Assembly (NCBI RefSeq): GCF_024305175.1
Contig: NZ_JAMWYY010000023.1
Coordinates: 6,621 to 42,539, forward strand
Length of the DNA: 35,919 bases
Source of the DNA: Flavobacterium sp.
Lineage (GTDB): Bacteria; Bacteroidota; Bacteroidia; Flavobacteriales; Flavobacteriaceae
Direction: 5' to 3'
Position 1 is the stretch's first letter; each line of letters starts with the position of its first letter. Positions 7,226 through 14,810 of this stretch are shown piece after piece. Position numbers and translations under genes: made by a program. The notes under the pieces were generated by a model. That model saw nothing but the letters and a program-made list of their open reading frames with translations, did no database searches and had not been told where the DNA came from.

Positions 7226-8644
7226 TTAGTTAAATGTGCGGGGGCCTAAAAAATTGGTAGTCTCTGTTTCAATCAGGCGGTCGCCGTTATACACCTCAAG
7301 CGTAATTTTGGTTTTATCGCCTTTTAAAAACGCAGGATTAATTTCTATAAACATAGTGCCCTGTGCCATACCTTCTTTAGGTACCTTAAATGTTGCATTA
7401 CCTACCAGTTTTACAATGCCCTGTGGCTTTACAAGCTTAAAATGGACATTATCAAACTCCTTTGTTGTTTTATTTACAATTTTGTAAGTAAACACATTAC
7501 TGATATTTTCGCCTTTGTGCTGGTAAAGCTGCCCGGGCAACCTCAGCACCGAAGCCTCTACATCATTACGCAAAAACAGCATACCTGTAAACACACTCAG
7601 TAATATGGCAAGCACAGCAACATATCCTTTCATCCTTGCCGTAAAAACAAACTTTTCTTTTTTGGTAATTTCATCTTCGCTGGCATAGCGGATAAGGTTT
7701 TTAGGCAGCCCTACTTTATCCATTACCGAATTGCACTCGTCTATACAGGCGGTACAGTTGGTACATTCCAGTTGGGTACCGTTCCTTATATCGATGCCGG
7801 TGGGGCAAACAGCCACACAAAGTTTACAATCTATACAATCGCCTTTACCGGCAGCCTTGCGGTCTTCATTCTTAACAACCTTGCCCCTGCCGCTTTCCCC
7901 TTCGCCCCTAACATGGTCATAAGCTACTATAATCGATTTGTTATCGAGCAAAACGCCCTGCAGCCTGCCGTATGGGCATGCTATAATACACACCTGCTCC
8001 CTGAACCACGCAAACACAAAGTAGAATACTGCTGTAAAAATGAGCAGTGCAATAAAATTACCCAGATGATTTGCCGGGCCGTCTTCCACCATTTGGATAA
8101 CCCTTTCGCTGCCCGCCAGGTAAGCAAGGAAAACATTGGCTATGGCAAATGATATGATAAAGAAGATGCTCCATTTTAAAACCCTTTTTTTAATCTTCCC
8201 GGCATTCCACTCCATTTTGGCGAGCTTAATCTGAGCATTCCTGTCGCCGTCTATCCAGTATTCTATCCTCCGGAAAACCATTTCGAGGAAAATAGTTTGC
8301 GGACAAACCCAACCACAAAAAAGACGCCCGAATGCAACCGTAAAAAGTGCCACGAATACCACCCCTATTATCATTGAAATAACAAACAAGTGAAAATCCT
8401 GTGGCCAGAACGGGAAGCCAAATATATTGAACCTGCGTTCCAGCACGTTAAACATAAGGAACTGGTTGCCGTTTATTTTAATGAAGGGGGCTAAAAACAG
8501 GAAGGCTAACAGAAAGTAGCTGACAACTTTCCTGTAATTATAAAGCCTTCCTGATGGCTTTTTAGGATATATCCACGACCTTTTCCCTTCATCATCTATC
8601 GTTGCAATGCGGTCACGAAAGTCTTCATCCAATTGTACTGACAT
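7226..8644 (-). CDS. ccoG: cbb3 oxidase accessory iron-sulfur protein
   Basis: A 472-residue membrane protein of the CcoG/RdxA/FixG family, linked to copper reduction and maturation of the cbb3 oxidase. It has about five membrane segments. Cysteine pairs lie in FCGWVCPQ (Cys110, Cys114) and CIIACPYGR (Cys219, Cys223). A double [4Fe-4S] ferredoxin domain follows: CIDCKLCVAVCP (Cys270, 273, 276, 280) and CTNCTACIDEC (Cys294, 297, 300, 304). The last segment (about 338-358) leads to an Ig-like periplasmic domain of about 110 residues, the FixG C-terminal domain. All expected cysteines are present. It lies between ccoP (12 bases) and ccoH (14 bases). Confidence 0.96.
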   Translation of the reverse strand: MSVQLDEDFRDRIATIDDEGKRSWIYPKKPSGRLYNYRKVVSYFLLAFLFLAPFIKINGNQFLMFNVLERRFNIFGFPFWPQDFHLFVISMIIGVVFVALFTVAFGRLFCGWVCPQTIFLEMVFRRIEYWIDGDRNAQIKLAKMEWNAGKIKKRVLKWSIFFIISFAIANVFLAYLAGSERVIQMVEDGPANHLGNFIALLIFTAVFYFVFAWFREQVCIIACPYGRLQGVLLDNKSIIVAYDHVRGEGESGRGKVVKNEDRKAAGKGDCIDCKLCVAVCPTGIDIRNGTQLECTNCTACIDECNSVMDKVGLPKNLIRYASEDEITKKEKFVFTARMKGYVAVLAILLSVFTGMLFLRNDVEASVLRLPGQLYQHKGENISNVFTYKIVNKTTKEFDNVHFKLVKPQGIVKLVGNATFKVPKEGMAQGTMFIEINPAFLKGDKTKITLEVYNGDRLIETETTNFLGPRTFN

Positions 8645-8656
8645 TTTAAATCATTT

Positions 8657-9613
8657 TTAGTTAAGGGCTACATCGGGCCCTTTTTCCGTTTTTTCGGGTG
8701 CTGCCGGGGCAGCATTACCTTCTTTGGCAGGTGTGCCTTCTTCTTTCCAGATATCTCCGTCCGGCGCTTTAGCATCAGCCGGGTTGGTTCCCTCCAATGA
8801 AAGTATATAACTGGCCACAATCTGAATTTCGCTTGGTTTTAGTGTGCCTTTCCATGCCACCATACCTTTACCGTCACGTCCACCCTCTGTAATTGTGTGG
8901 AATACGTTTTTAATGCCGCCGCCCAGAATCCAATATTCATCCGTAAGATTGGGGCCTATGGTGCCCCCGCCATCTGCACGGTGGCAGGCTGCACAGTTGG
9001 CTTCAAATATGGTTTTGCCCTGTGCAAGCTCGCCTGCATCCGTAAGTAATGTTACCGTTTCGGCATCTATCAGGTCTTTAGCAGTCTTTTTATATTCTTC
9101 TACAGCAAGTTTTGCCTCTGCCATTTCCTGCTCAAATTCTTCCTTCTGGTTGTAATCGCCCACTATATGAAAACGCACCAGGTATACCACACCAAATAAA
9201 ACGGTTCCGTAAAAAAGATACACCCACCAAGGCGGCAATACATTGTCGAGTTCCTTTATTCCGTCATAATTATGATCCAGCATAACGGCGCTTTCATCTT
9301 CAACAGGTGCACTTTTGCCAAAAAAGCCTTTCAGTTTTTTATACCAGGCACTCTCTGTAATACCAATCGCTTCGGCCTCTGCCAGCTTTTGCTTCTGCTC
9401 TTCGGTAAGCATGGCATAGGTTACTTTATCAATAGCGCTTATTACAATTTCTATGGCTATCTGCAGGAACAGGAATACAAACAGGAATACCGAAACCATT
9501 GGATATTTAAGAAAGGCCGGCCTGTCGCCTGAGTCTATAAAATATTCTAATGCCATAAATACAAGGGCAAACAAAACGGGGACCCTTACATATACCGGAA
9601 TTAATTTTTTCAT
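8657..9613 (-). CDS. ccoP: cbb3 oxidase cytochrome c subunit CcoP, mono-heme
   Basis: A 318-residue membrane cytochrome c of the cbb3 oxidase. Two N-terminal membrane segments (about 8-25 and 38-60) come before the canonical FixP region, ELDNVLPPWWVYLFYGTVLF (120-140), with its own membrane span. A charged helical stretch (155-185) leads to one cytochrome c domain with CAACH (Cys207, Cys210, His211) and a probable axial Met251 in GKGMVAWKG. Proteobacterial CcoP has two heme c motifs and one membrane span; this one has a single heme and three spans. The C-terminus is a low-complexity Ala/Pro/Lys/Glu tail (about 290-318). It passes electrons toward CcoNO. Gaps are 11 bases to ccoQ and 12 to ccoG. 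Confidence 0.95.
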   Translation of the reverse strand: MKKLIPVYVRVPVLFALVFMALEYFIDSGDRPAFLKYPMVSVFLFVFLFLQIAIEIVISAIDKVTYAMLTEEQKQKLAEAEAIGITESAWYKKLKGFFGKSAPVEDESAVMLDHNYDGIKELDNVLPPWWVYLFYGTVLFGVVYLVRFHIVGDYNQKEEFEQEMAEAKLAVEEYKKTAKDLIDAETVTLLTDAGELAQGKTIFEANCAACHRADGGGTIGPNLTDEYWILGGGIKNVFHTITEGGRDGKGMVAWKGTLKPSEIQIVASYILSLEGTNPADAKAPDGDIWKEEGTPAKEGNAAPAAPEKTEKGPDVALN

Positions 9614-9624
9614 GATACTGATAG

Positions 9625-9825
9625 TTAACTGTTAAACGATTGGTTATTACTGCCTTCTTCATCAGAAAAAGGCAGTTGGCTCATTTCACTTATCTTTTCT
9701 TTCCTGTAGGTATATACCCAGGTGTACAGCCCCACAAAAAAGAAAAAGAATATAAGCAGTGACAGTATCGGGTAAACCTCAACTCCTGAGATTGACTCCA
9801 TATTATGTTTTACAAACTTCAGCAT
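9625..9825 (-). CDS. ccoQ: cbb3 oxidase small subunit CcoQ
   Basis: A 66-residue protein with one membrane segment (about 17-39, rich in Phe) followed by a short polar tail. The pattern VEVYPILSLLIFFFFFVGL then YRKEKISEMSQLPF matches the CcoQ/FixQ family, in which a single span is followed by a (K/R)xxxxxxxLPF-like sequence. It stabilises the association of CcoP with the core. It sits in the usual place between ccoNO and ccoP, with 6 and 11 bases on either side. Confidence 0.9.
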   Translation of the reverse strand: MLKFVKHNMESISGVEVYPILSLLIFFFFFVGLYTWVYTYRKEKISEMSQLPFSDEEGSNNQSFNS

Positions 9826-9831
9826 GGCTAA

Positions 9832-12039
9832 TTATTTAGTGTTATCAGCGGTTGCGCTGTTGGTATTTTTTATTTTAATATCAATACCCAGGCGTTGCAG
9901 GTAAGCAATAAGGGCTGTAATTTCCCTGTCTTTCATGGCAACAAACTCCTCGCCCCTTGTTTGGGCAGCCTTGCGGCTTTCTTCATAACTTTTCACGAAA
10001 TCCGGGTCGCTGTGCAGGTTTTGCTCTATTTTAGCTGACTGCGCCGCTATAGATTTTTGTGCATTGGCTATATCCTGCTCTGTATAAGGCACACCCAGCT
10101 TTACCATTACTTCCATTTTCTTTTCTATTTGGCTGTAATCCATTTTCTTGTTATCAAACAGCCATTTATAGCCCGGCATTATAGAACCTGCCGATGTACT
10201 TTGCGGGTCCCACATGTGGTTAAAGTGCCAGTTGTCGCTGTACTTGCCACCTACCCTCATAAGGTCGGGCCCGGTTCGTTTAGAACCCCAAAGGAACGGG
10301 TGGTCATACACATATTCTCCTGATTTTGAATACTCGCCATAGCGCTCTACCTCGCTCCTGAAAGGGCGTATCATTTGAGAGTGGCAGCCCACACAACCTT
10401 CGCGTATATACAGGTCGCGGCCTTCCAACTCCAGCGGCGTATAAGGTTTTACTGTTGATATGGTTGGTATGTTGGATTTTACCATAATGGTAGGCACAAT
10501 CTGAATGATACCGCCTATAAGTATAGCAACCGTTGCCAGTATGGTAAGCTGTATTGGTTTCCTCTCAAGCCACGGGTGGAATTTCTCCCCTTTAAGCCTG
10601 CGGCCTGCAATTTTTTGAAGTGCAGGTGCTTCAGCCAGCTCATCTTCTATGGGCTGCCCCTGCCTTACCGTCATGATGATGTTATACACCAGTACCAGTA
10701 AACCTATCACGAACAGCGTACCGCCTATGGCCCTCATCCAGTACATCGGCATTATCTGTTTCACTGTTTCAAGGAAGTTACCATAAACCAGCGAGCCATC
10801 AGGGTTAAACTGTTTCCACATAGAGGCCTGTGTAAAGCCTGCCACATACATTGGCAGCGCATATAGTATAATACCCAGTGTACCTATCCAGAAATGGAAG
10901 TTAGCCAGTTTAACAGAGTATAGTGAGGTTTTTGTCATACGTGGTATCAGCCAGTATATCATACCAAAGGTTAAAAAACCGTTCCATGCCAGTGCGCCCA
11001 CGTGCACGTGTGCCACGATCCAGTCGGTAAAGTGGGCAATAGAGTTCACGTTTTTAAGCGAAAGCATAGGGCCTTCAAAAGTGGCCATACCATAGCCGGT
11101 AACGGCTACCACAAAAAATTTAAGTACAGGGTCTACCCTTACTTTATCCCATGCACCACGCAGGGTAAGCAAACCGTTTATCATACCGCCCCAGCTTGGC
11201 GCAATAAGCATTACAGAAAACACCACACCCAGGTTTTGTGCCCAGTCGGGCAAGGCAGAATACAACAGGTGGTGCGGGCCTGCCCATATATAGATGAATA
11301 TTAAAGACCAAAAATGAATGATTGACAGCCTGTAGCTGTAAACAGGCCTGTTGGCAGCTTTGGGCAGGTAGTAATACATAAGCCCTAAAAATGGCGTAGT
11401 AAGGAAAAATGCCACAGCATTGTGCCCGTACCACCATTGCACAAGCGCATCCTGCACGCCTGCATATACAGAGTAACTCTTCATGCCGTTTACAGGCAGT
11501 TCCAAGCTGTTAAAAATATGCAGTACCGCAACGGTAACAAATGTAGCCAGGTAAAACCAAATGGCTACATACAGGTGCCGTTCGCGCCTTTTTAGTATTG
11601 TACCTATCATGTTGATACCAAATGCTACCCAAACCAGTGCAATAGCGATATCTATAGGCCATTCCAACTCGGCATATTCTTTAGATGTGGTGTAGCCTAA
11701 CGGTAATGATATTGCTGCGGCTACTATAATAAGCTGCCAGCCCCAAAAGTTTACGTTGCTTAAAAAGTTACTGTACATACGGGCTTTTAGCAATCTTTGT
11801 AATGAGTAGTAAACCCCTGCAAAAATGGCATTACCCACAAAGGCAAAAATAACTGCGTTTGTGTGCAGCGGCCTTAGCCTGCCATAACTTAGCCAAGATA
11901 TCCCGTCGGTTAAGTTCGGGAACATATACATCGAAGCGATCAATAAACCTACAAGCATCCCCACAACACCAAATACTATTGTGGCATAGAGGAACTTCTT
12001 AACTATTTTATTGTCATAATAAAATTGTTGCACTTCCAT
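9832..12039 (-). CDS. ccoNO: fused cbb3 oxidase subunits I and II (CcoN-CcoO)
   Basis: A 735-residue fusion of the catalytic subunit CcoN and the mono-heme cytochrome CcoO. In the CcoN part (about 1-470) all cofactor ligands are visible: His59 and His346 for low-spin heme b, His344 for heme b3, His206, His256 and His257 for CuB, and Tyr250 in FIYIWAGPHH for the cross-linked tyrosine. These positions are each one less than those in the Pseudomonas stutzeri enzyme. A cytosolic linker (about 460-495) leads to the CcoO membrane anchor (about 496-520) and the cytochrome domain with CVGCH (549-553), SQMIRPF and axial Met621 in IMPGY. The fusion is common in Bacteroidetes. The enzyme reduces oxygen to water with high affinity and pumps protons. 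Confidence 0.97.
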   Translation of the reverse strand: MEVQQFYYDNKIVKKFLYATIVFGVVGMLVGLLIASMYMFPNLTDGISWLSYGRLRPLHTNAVIFAFVGNAIFAGVYYSLQRLLKARMYSNFLSNVNFWGWQLIIVAAAISLPLGYTTSKEYAELEWPIDIAIALVWVAFGINMIGTILKRRERHLYVAIWFYLATFVTVAVLHIFNSLELPVNGMKSYSVYAGVQDALVQWWYGHNAVAFFLTTPFLGLMYYYLPKAANRPVYSYRLSIIHFWSLIFIYIWAGPHHLLYSALPDWAQNLGVVFSVMLIAPSWGGMINGLLTLRGAWDKVRVDPVLKFFVVAVTGYGMATFEGPMLSLKNVNSIAHFTDWIVAHVHVGALAWNGFLTFGMIYWLIPRMTKTSLYSVKLANFHFWIGTLGIILYALPMYVAGFTQASMWKQFNPDGSLVYGNFLETVKQIMPMYWMRAIGGTLFVIGLLVLVYNIIMTVRQGQPIEDELAEAPALQKIAGRRLKGEKFHPWLERKPIQLTILATVAILIGGIIQIVPTIMVKSNIPTISTVKPYTPLELEGRDLYIREGCVGCHSQMIRPFRSEVERYGEYSKSGEYVYDHPFLWGSKRTGPDLMRVGGKYSDNWHFNHMWDPQSTSAGSIMPGYKWLFDNKKMDYSQIEKKMEVMVKLGVPYTEQDIANAQKSIAAQSAKIEQNLHSDPDFVKSYEESRKAAQTRGEEFVAMKDREITALIAYLQRLGIDIKIKNTNSATADNTK

Positions 12040-12050
12040 AATAATTACTG

Positions 12051-12224
12051 TTATTTGATTTTCGTTTTGGATTTGTTTTTTTGTAACTCGTCGTCAAAAA
12101 GCATCCTGACGGAGGGTGTATAATCGTCGTCATACTGTCCGCTCTTAACCGCCTTTACAAAGGCGAAAAAGAAAGCCACAGCAACCACTATACTGATGGA
12201 GATTAATAAATAGATTACACTCAT
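12051..12224 (-). CDS. ccoS: cbb3 oxidase maturation protein CcoS
   Basis: A 57-residue protein. It starts MSVIYLLISISIVVAVAFF and continues with AFVKAVKSGQYDDDYTPSVRMLFDDE. One membrane segment at the very N-terminus is followed by the GQ(Y/F)DDxxTPxxRML(F)D block that defines the FixS/CcoS family. CcoS is required for cofactor insertion into the oxidase, together with the copper ATPase CcoI. It is the first gene of the cco operon, 11 bases before ccoNO, and directly follows an FNR-type operator and a perfect -7 element. ccoI lies upstream in the same direction but has its own promoter. Confidence 0.95.
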   Translation of the reverse strand: MSVIYLLISISIVVAVAFFFAFVKAVKSGQYDDDYTPSVRMLFDDELQKNKSKTKIK

Positions 12225-12245
12225 ACCTTCTTAATTTTATGTTAA

Positions 12246-12253
12246 CAAAGCTA
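12246..12253 (-). promoter_or_regulatory. cco operon -7 promoter element
   Basis: TAGCTTTG on the minus strand, a perfect TAnnTTTG, 29.5 bases downstream of the operator centre at 12282.5. The predicted transcript starts at about 12241 and has a leader of about 17 bases before ccoS. No TTG lies at a normal -33 distance (the nearest gives a 14-base spacer). Confidence 0.6.
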
Positions 12254-12275
12254 CTGTCCCCGCTACCCAAAAAAT

Positions 12276-12289
12276 ATGATATTTGTCAT
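12276..12289. promoter_or_regulatory. FNR-type operator of the cco operon
   Basis: ATGAT-ATTT-GTCAT on the plus strand, an imperfect palindrome of FNR/CRP geometry between ccoI and ccoS. Spacing to the ccoS -7 element is 29.5 bases, identical to the hemN case. Confidence 0.75.
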
Positions 12290-12309
12290 ACTTCCGTTTT
12301 TTAAAGGGG

Positions 12310-14682
12310 TTATTTGCCTTTTTTTGCATAGTAATTTGTAGTTATGGTTACAAAGCTTACTATGGTAACGGTACTAAGCGGCATAATAATGGCTGCTGCC
12401 AGCGGGCTAAGCTTGCCTGCAACGGCAAAAGACAACCCCACTGCGTTATACAACAGCGAAAGCGCAAAACTCATTTTTATGGTTTTTACCGCATTTTTTG
12501 CATAATTCATAAAGTAAGCGATGCGGCTGAACTGCCCGGCATCCAGTATGCCATCGCAGGCGGGAGAGAATACATTTACATTTTCTGATATGGATATGCC
12601 TACGTTGCTTTGTGCCAGCGCCCCGGCATCATTAAGCCCGTCGCCAATCATCATAATATTTTTGCCCTGCTGTTGCAGTTGTTCTATAAAAGCAAGCTTC
12701 TGCTCCGGCTTTTGGTTAAAAATCAACTCGGTACCGCCCGGCAGTAACGCTTGCAAAGCTTCGCGCTCACCCTCATTATCGCCTGAAAGTATCTTAAGTT
12801 CATAGTTTTTGCCAAGTAGCTGAAAAAGGGAGCTGAGGCCGTTTCGGTAACAATTATCAAATACAAACTTGCCTTTATAGCTGCCGTTTACTGCTATGTG
12901 AACATTAGTTTGAAGTGTGCCTGCCTCATCTTTACCCACAAATGCCGCAGAGCCTGCATGAATTAAAAGCACCCCTGCCCTGCCCAGTACACCTTTGCCC
13001 GTAAGTTCTTGAAAATCCTGAACGGGCGCTACAGTATATACAGGCAAGAAGTCATACAGCCGCCTGCTTAACGGGTGGTTAGAGCCGCGCAGCACATTTT
13101 TAAGGGCAGCCGTTTCGGCATCTGTCAGGGTTTCGCCCTCATAAACAGTAGCCGATTTCTTATTGGTGGTTATAGTACCTGTTTTATCGAATACTATGGT
13201 ATTTATCTTAGCCATTTGCTCTATAACCGTTGCGTTTTTAAGGTACAGCTTTTGCCGCCCCATAATGCGCAATACATTACCCAAGGTAAATGGCGCGCTC
13301 AGTGCCAGCGCACAAGGGCACGCCACAATAAGCACAGCCGTAAACACATTAAATGCAGTAGTTACATTTTTAAAAACCCAGAACAGGAAAACGGCAACGG
13401 CAAGCGCAAGCAATGCAGGTGTAAAATAACGGCTTATGGTATCGGTAAGGGTTTTGTAGCCCTGCTTTTCTTTTTTGGTAAAAACATCATTACTCCATAG
13501 CTGGGTAAGGTAGCTTTGCGATACTGAACTGAGTACCTCTATCTCTGCCACCTGGCCGAGCTGCCTGCCGCCGGCAAAAACCTTATCGCCCGATCTTTTC
13601 TTTATTGGTATGGCCTCTCCGGTTACAAAGCTGTAGTCAATTTCGGTCTCGGCATTCATTAAAATACCATCTACCGGTATAAGTTCCTGGTTGCGGATAA
13701 GCAGCCTGTCGCCTGCCGCCACATCATAAACCGGAACAGAAATTTCCTGATTGCCTGCTATTTTTGTTACGGCTATGGGAAAATAAGACCTGAAATCACG
13801 TTCAAACGAAAGGAAGTTGTATGTTTTCTGTTGAAAGAGCCTGCCCAGCAGCATGAAGAAAACAAGGCCGGTAAGGCTGTCAAAAAAACCCTGCCCCAGG
13901 TTAAAAACAATATCTACCGTGCTCCTTATAAACATTACCACCAGCCCCAAGGCTATTGGTACATCTATATTAAGCATGCCTGCCCGGATGCTTTTATATG
14001 CAGAAACATAATAACCGCTTGCCGCATAAAGAAATGAAGGCAGCGCAAGGGCAAAAATGAGCCAGCGGAAAAAATCTTTATACTGCTCAAGCCAAAACTC
14101 ATCTACATCAAAATATTCGGGAAAAGAAAGCAGCATGACATTGCCAAAGCAAAAAAAGGCAACTCCCAATTTATAGGTCAGCTCCCTGCTGATGCCTTTT
14201 TTAGTTCCCTCATAATTCTCGAGGCTTATGTAAGGTTCATAGCCTATAGAACTCAGCAAAAGCACTACTTCTTTTAAGGTTACTATTTCAGGATTAAACA
14301 CAACCCGAACTTTTTTCTCCGGAAAGTTAACCTGAGAGCTGCTGATACCGGGGTTTAACCTGTTGAGGTTCTCCAGTATCCAGATGCAGGAACTGCAATG
14401 TATGTGCGGAATGTATAAAGATACTATTTGGGTTGCCTCTTCTTTAAAATCAAGTAGCTTTGCAACTATAGCATCGTTATCTAAAAAGTCATATTTACCC
14501 TTAATATCCTGCGGTGTTGCTCCTGGAGCATTTTCAAAATCGTAGTAACAATCAAGCCCGTTACTGCTGAATATCTCATAAACGGTTTTGCAGCCGCTAC
14601 AGCAAAACTCTTTTTCATTAAATGCAATTTCCTGGCCTGCAACAATATGCAACCCGCAATGGAAACAATTTTTATTATCCAT
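12310..14682 (-). CDS. ccoI: copper-transporting P1B-type ATPase of cbb3 assembly
   Basis: A 790-residue P-type ATPase that exports Cu(I) to the periplasm for insertion into CcoN. The N-terminus has a cysteine-rich metal-binding domain typical of CcoI/FixI (CFHCG at 6-10, CCSGC at 27-31), then one heavy-metal-associated domain with HCSSC (Cys96, Cys99). Membrane segments surround the TGEAIP actuator motif (about 354) and the ion-binding CPC (455-457). The phosphorylated Asp499 is in DKTGTITT, and GDGLNDAG (about 677) is in the hinge region. The length fits FixI/CcoI, which is longer at the N-terminus than CopA. It ends 85 bases before ccoS and shares a 128-base divergent spacer with the FNR-type regulator gene. 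Confidence 0.95.
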   Translation of the reverse strand: MDNKNCFHCGLHIVAGQEIAFNEKEFCCSGCKTVYEIFSSNGLDCYYDFENAPGATPQDIKGKYDFLDNDAIVAKLLDFKEEATQIVSLYIPHIHCSSCIWILENLNRLNPGISSSQVNFPEKKVRVVFNPEIVTLKEVVLLLSSIGYEPYISLENYEGTKKGISRELTYKLGVAFFCFGNVMLLSFPEYFDVDEFWLEQYKDFFRWLIFALALPSFLYAASGYYVSAYKSIRAGMLNIDVPIALGLVVMFIRSTVDIVFNLGQGFFDSLTGLVFFMLLGRLFQQKTYNFLSFERDFRSYFPIAVTKIAGNQEISVPVYDVAAGDRLLIRNQELIPVDGILMNAETEIDYSFVTGEAIPIKKRSGDKVFAGGRQLGQVAEIEVLSSVSQSYLTQLWSNDVFTKKEKQGYKTLTDTISRYFTPALLALAVAVFLFWVFKNVTTAFNVFTAVLIVACPCALALSAPFTLGNVLRIMGRQKLYLKNATVIEQMAKINTIVFDKTGTITTNKKSATVYEGETLTDAETAALKNVLRGSNHPLSRRLYDFLPVYTVAPVQDFQELTGKGVLGRAGVLLIHAGSAAFVGKDEAGTLQTNVHIAVNGSYKGKFVFDNCYRNGLSSLFQLLGKNYELKILSGDNEGEREALQALLPGGTELIFNQKPEQKLAFIEQLQQQGKNIMMIGDGLNDAGALAQSNVGISISENVNVFSPACDGILDAGQFSRIAYFMNYAKNAVKTIKMSFALSLLYNAVGLSFAVAGKLSPLAAAIIMPLSTVTIVSFVTITTNYYAKKGK

Positions 14683-14707
14683 GATTATCTGCTCTAAATA
14701 CCTGATA

Positions 14708-14715
14708 CAAAAGTG
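14708..14715 (-). promoter_or_regulatory. ccoI -7-like promoter element
   Basis: CACTTTTG on the minus strand, one mismatch from TAnnTTTG. It begins 29.5 bases from the centre of the palindrome at 14738-14751, the same spacing as at hemN and ccoS, which is the main reason to call it. No -33 TTG is visible. Confidence 0.5.
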
Positions 14716-14737
14716 CGGCAGCGTTAAATATTAAAAT

Positions 14738-14751
14738 ATGATTTTTGTCAT
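14738..14751. promoter_or_regulatory. FNR-type operator between ccoI and the regulator gene
   Basis: ATGAT-TTTT-GTCAT on the plus strand. It is placed 29.5 bases from the ccoI -7 element (activating geometry) but only 21.5 bases from the -7 element of the regulator gene, where it covers the -33 TTG at 14745-14747 (repressing geometry). Confidence 0.75.
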
Positions 14752-14773
14752 GTGGGAGTAATTCTTATCTTTG
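14745..14773 (+). promoter_or_regulatory. promoter of the FNR-type regulator
   Basis: TTG (14745-14747), an 18-base spacer, then TATCTTTG (14766-14773), a full match to the Bacteroidetes promoter pattern. The -33 part lies within the FNR-type palindrome. Confidence 0.6.
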
Positions 14774-14810
14774 TTGAGTTAACACAATCTTAACAAGGAG
14801 CACTGAACAT

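Noticed and set aside
9832..12039. The ccoN-ccoO fusion as a lost stop codon or assembly error
   Set aside because: The reading frame is continuous through a sensible linker, both halves keep all ligands, and the fusion is known from other Bacteroidetes.
13075..13500. A 141-residue plus-strand frame opposite ccoI
   Set aside because: It is antisense to the ATPase core (CPC and DKTGT region), so it is a shadow frame.
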